Assembly: GCA_045617525.1 (NCBI GenBank)
Contig: JAZLIT010000104.1
Coordinates: 1-5,085, forward strand
Direction: 5' to 3'
Length of the DNA stretch: 5,085 nt
DNA from: JAZLIT01 sp045617525
Lineage (GTDB): Bacteria; Bacillota; Bacilli; Bacillales_A; Planococcaceae
The notes beneath the pieces are model-generated. The model worked only from the letters and a program-made list of their open reading frames with translations, was not told the DNA's origin and searched no databases. Shown one piece after another: positions 4,841 to 5,085 of the stretch. Position 1 is the stretch's first letter, and every line of letters starts with the position of its first letter. The position numbers and the translations under genes were made by a program.

Positions 4841-4878
4841 ATTAAGCACTTAATGTTCCCAAACACCGCTTTGGGAAC
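4841..4878 (+). other. Two abutting dyads in a possible leader RNA
   Basis: ATTAAG-CA-CTTAAT (4841-4854) is followed directly by GTTCCCAAA-CACCGC-TTTGGGAAC (4855-4878), a perfect 9-bp stem. AAACACC in the second dyad (4861-4867) is complementary to GGTGTTT at 4810-4816, so an alternative fold or pseudoknot is possible. Only a broken pyrimidine run (CTCTTT) follows, so termination would be weak. This could be a regulatory leader or a small RNA; no known class is recognised. Confidence 0.45.
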
Positions 4879-4915
4879 CTCTTTGGACATTTTATATAAA
4901 TATTCATTGGAATAT

Positions 4916-5085
4916 ATGATAGTAGAGGTATATATTAAAGTAAAAGGTAGTGTCAAAACTTCTATGAAAAAAGATGAAAACCTAGTTCGGTGGGGAAAAA
5001 ATCTCCTTCGAACAGGGACACAAGCGCTCTTGACAAACAGTCGTAAAAGTTTGCGCCTAAATTTGAGGACGAAGGGAAAAAAGTA
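4916..5085 (+). CDS. Weak open frame running off the window, hypothetical
   Basis: An ATG at 4916 opens a frame with no stop through the end of the window (about 56 codons), with another in-frame ATG at 4964. The first has no visible ribosome binding site. The second has AAAGGTAG (4943-4950), but 13 nt away, which is long. The peptide from 4964 begins MKKDENLVRWGKNLLRTG and is rich in Lys and Arg; I do not recognise it. An open frame of this size can occur by chance. A competing reading is that this is untranslated leader: a hairpin lies at 4985-5013, and GAAGGG at 5071-5076 would make a good ribosome binding site for a start codon just beyond 5085. Confidence 0.25.
   Translation, partial: MIVEVYIKVKGSVKTSMKKDENLVRWGKNLLRTGTQALLTNSRKSLRLNLRTKGKK
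4985..5013 (+). other. Imperfect hairpin near the window end
   Basis: GTTCGG (4985-4990) pairs with TCGAAC read as TTCGAAC (5008-5013), and GGGGA (4992-4996) with TCTCC (5002-5006). There is one T-T mismatch, two wobble pairs and an AAAAA loop. No T-run follows, so it is not a terminator. It supports, weakly, the view that this region is a structured leader and not coding sequence. Confidence 0.35.

Noticed and set aside
5030..5063. A promoter based on the perfect TTGACA at 5030-5035.
   Set aside because: No -10-like hexamer lies 16-18 bp downstream; the nearest AT-rich hexamer is about 22 bp away.

Overview
The window looks like chromosomal DNA of a low-GC Gram-positive bacterium, most likely Bacillaceae or Planococcaceae (Lysinibacillus or Solibacillus type). 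Evidence: AT-rich third codon positions, strong purine-rich ribosome binding sites, Bacillus-style intrinsic terminators, a typical Firmicute LytTR regulator, and 5S rRNA-like sequence of Bacillus type. The genus is an inference, not something I can prove here.

Layout. (1) Positions 1-606 hold two nearly identical direct copies, about 300 bp each, of a GC-richer repeat. Each copy contains a segment matching the 3' half of 5S rRNA and ends in a hairpin. I see no real protein gene there. (2) Positions 624-760 carry a short tandem array with a 20-21 bp unit. (3) 884-1555 (minus) encodes a one-component LytTR regulator with its own soluble N-terminal domain. (4) A 216-bp divergent promoter region with several dyads separates it from (5) aceA, isocitrate lyase (1772-3052, plus), complete with all catalytic motifs. 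(6) A 434-bp gap follows, with a perfect 17-bp palindrome, a TATAAT box, several hairpins and a strong intrinsic terminator ending only 39 nt before the next start codon. (7) 3487-4656 (plus) encodes a class V, PLP-dependent alanine/serine--glyoxylate-type aminotransferase. (8) 4657-5085 holds that gene's terminator, a possible promoter with two abutting dyads, a further hairpin, and a weak open frame that runs off the window.

How the genes may work together. Isocitrate lyase makes glyoxylate and succinate. The aminotransferase family commonly transfers an amino group to glyoxylate, giving glycine. The two genes may therefore form a small glyoxylate-handling locus, with the divergent LytTR protein as the obvious candidate regulator of aceA. 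This link rests on gene order and family knowledge only. The least explained elements are the 5S-like repeat pair, the LytTR-aceA operator region and the leader-like gap before the aminotransferase. I found no CRISPR array, tRNA, intact transposase or defence system.
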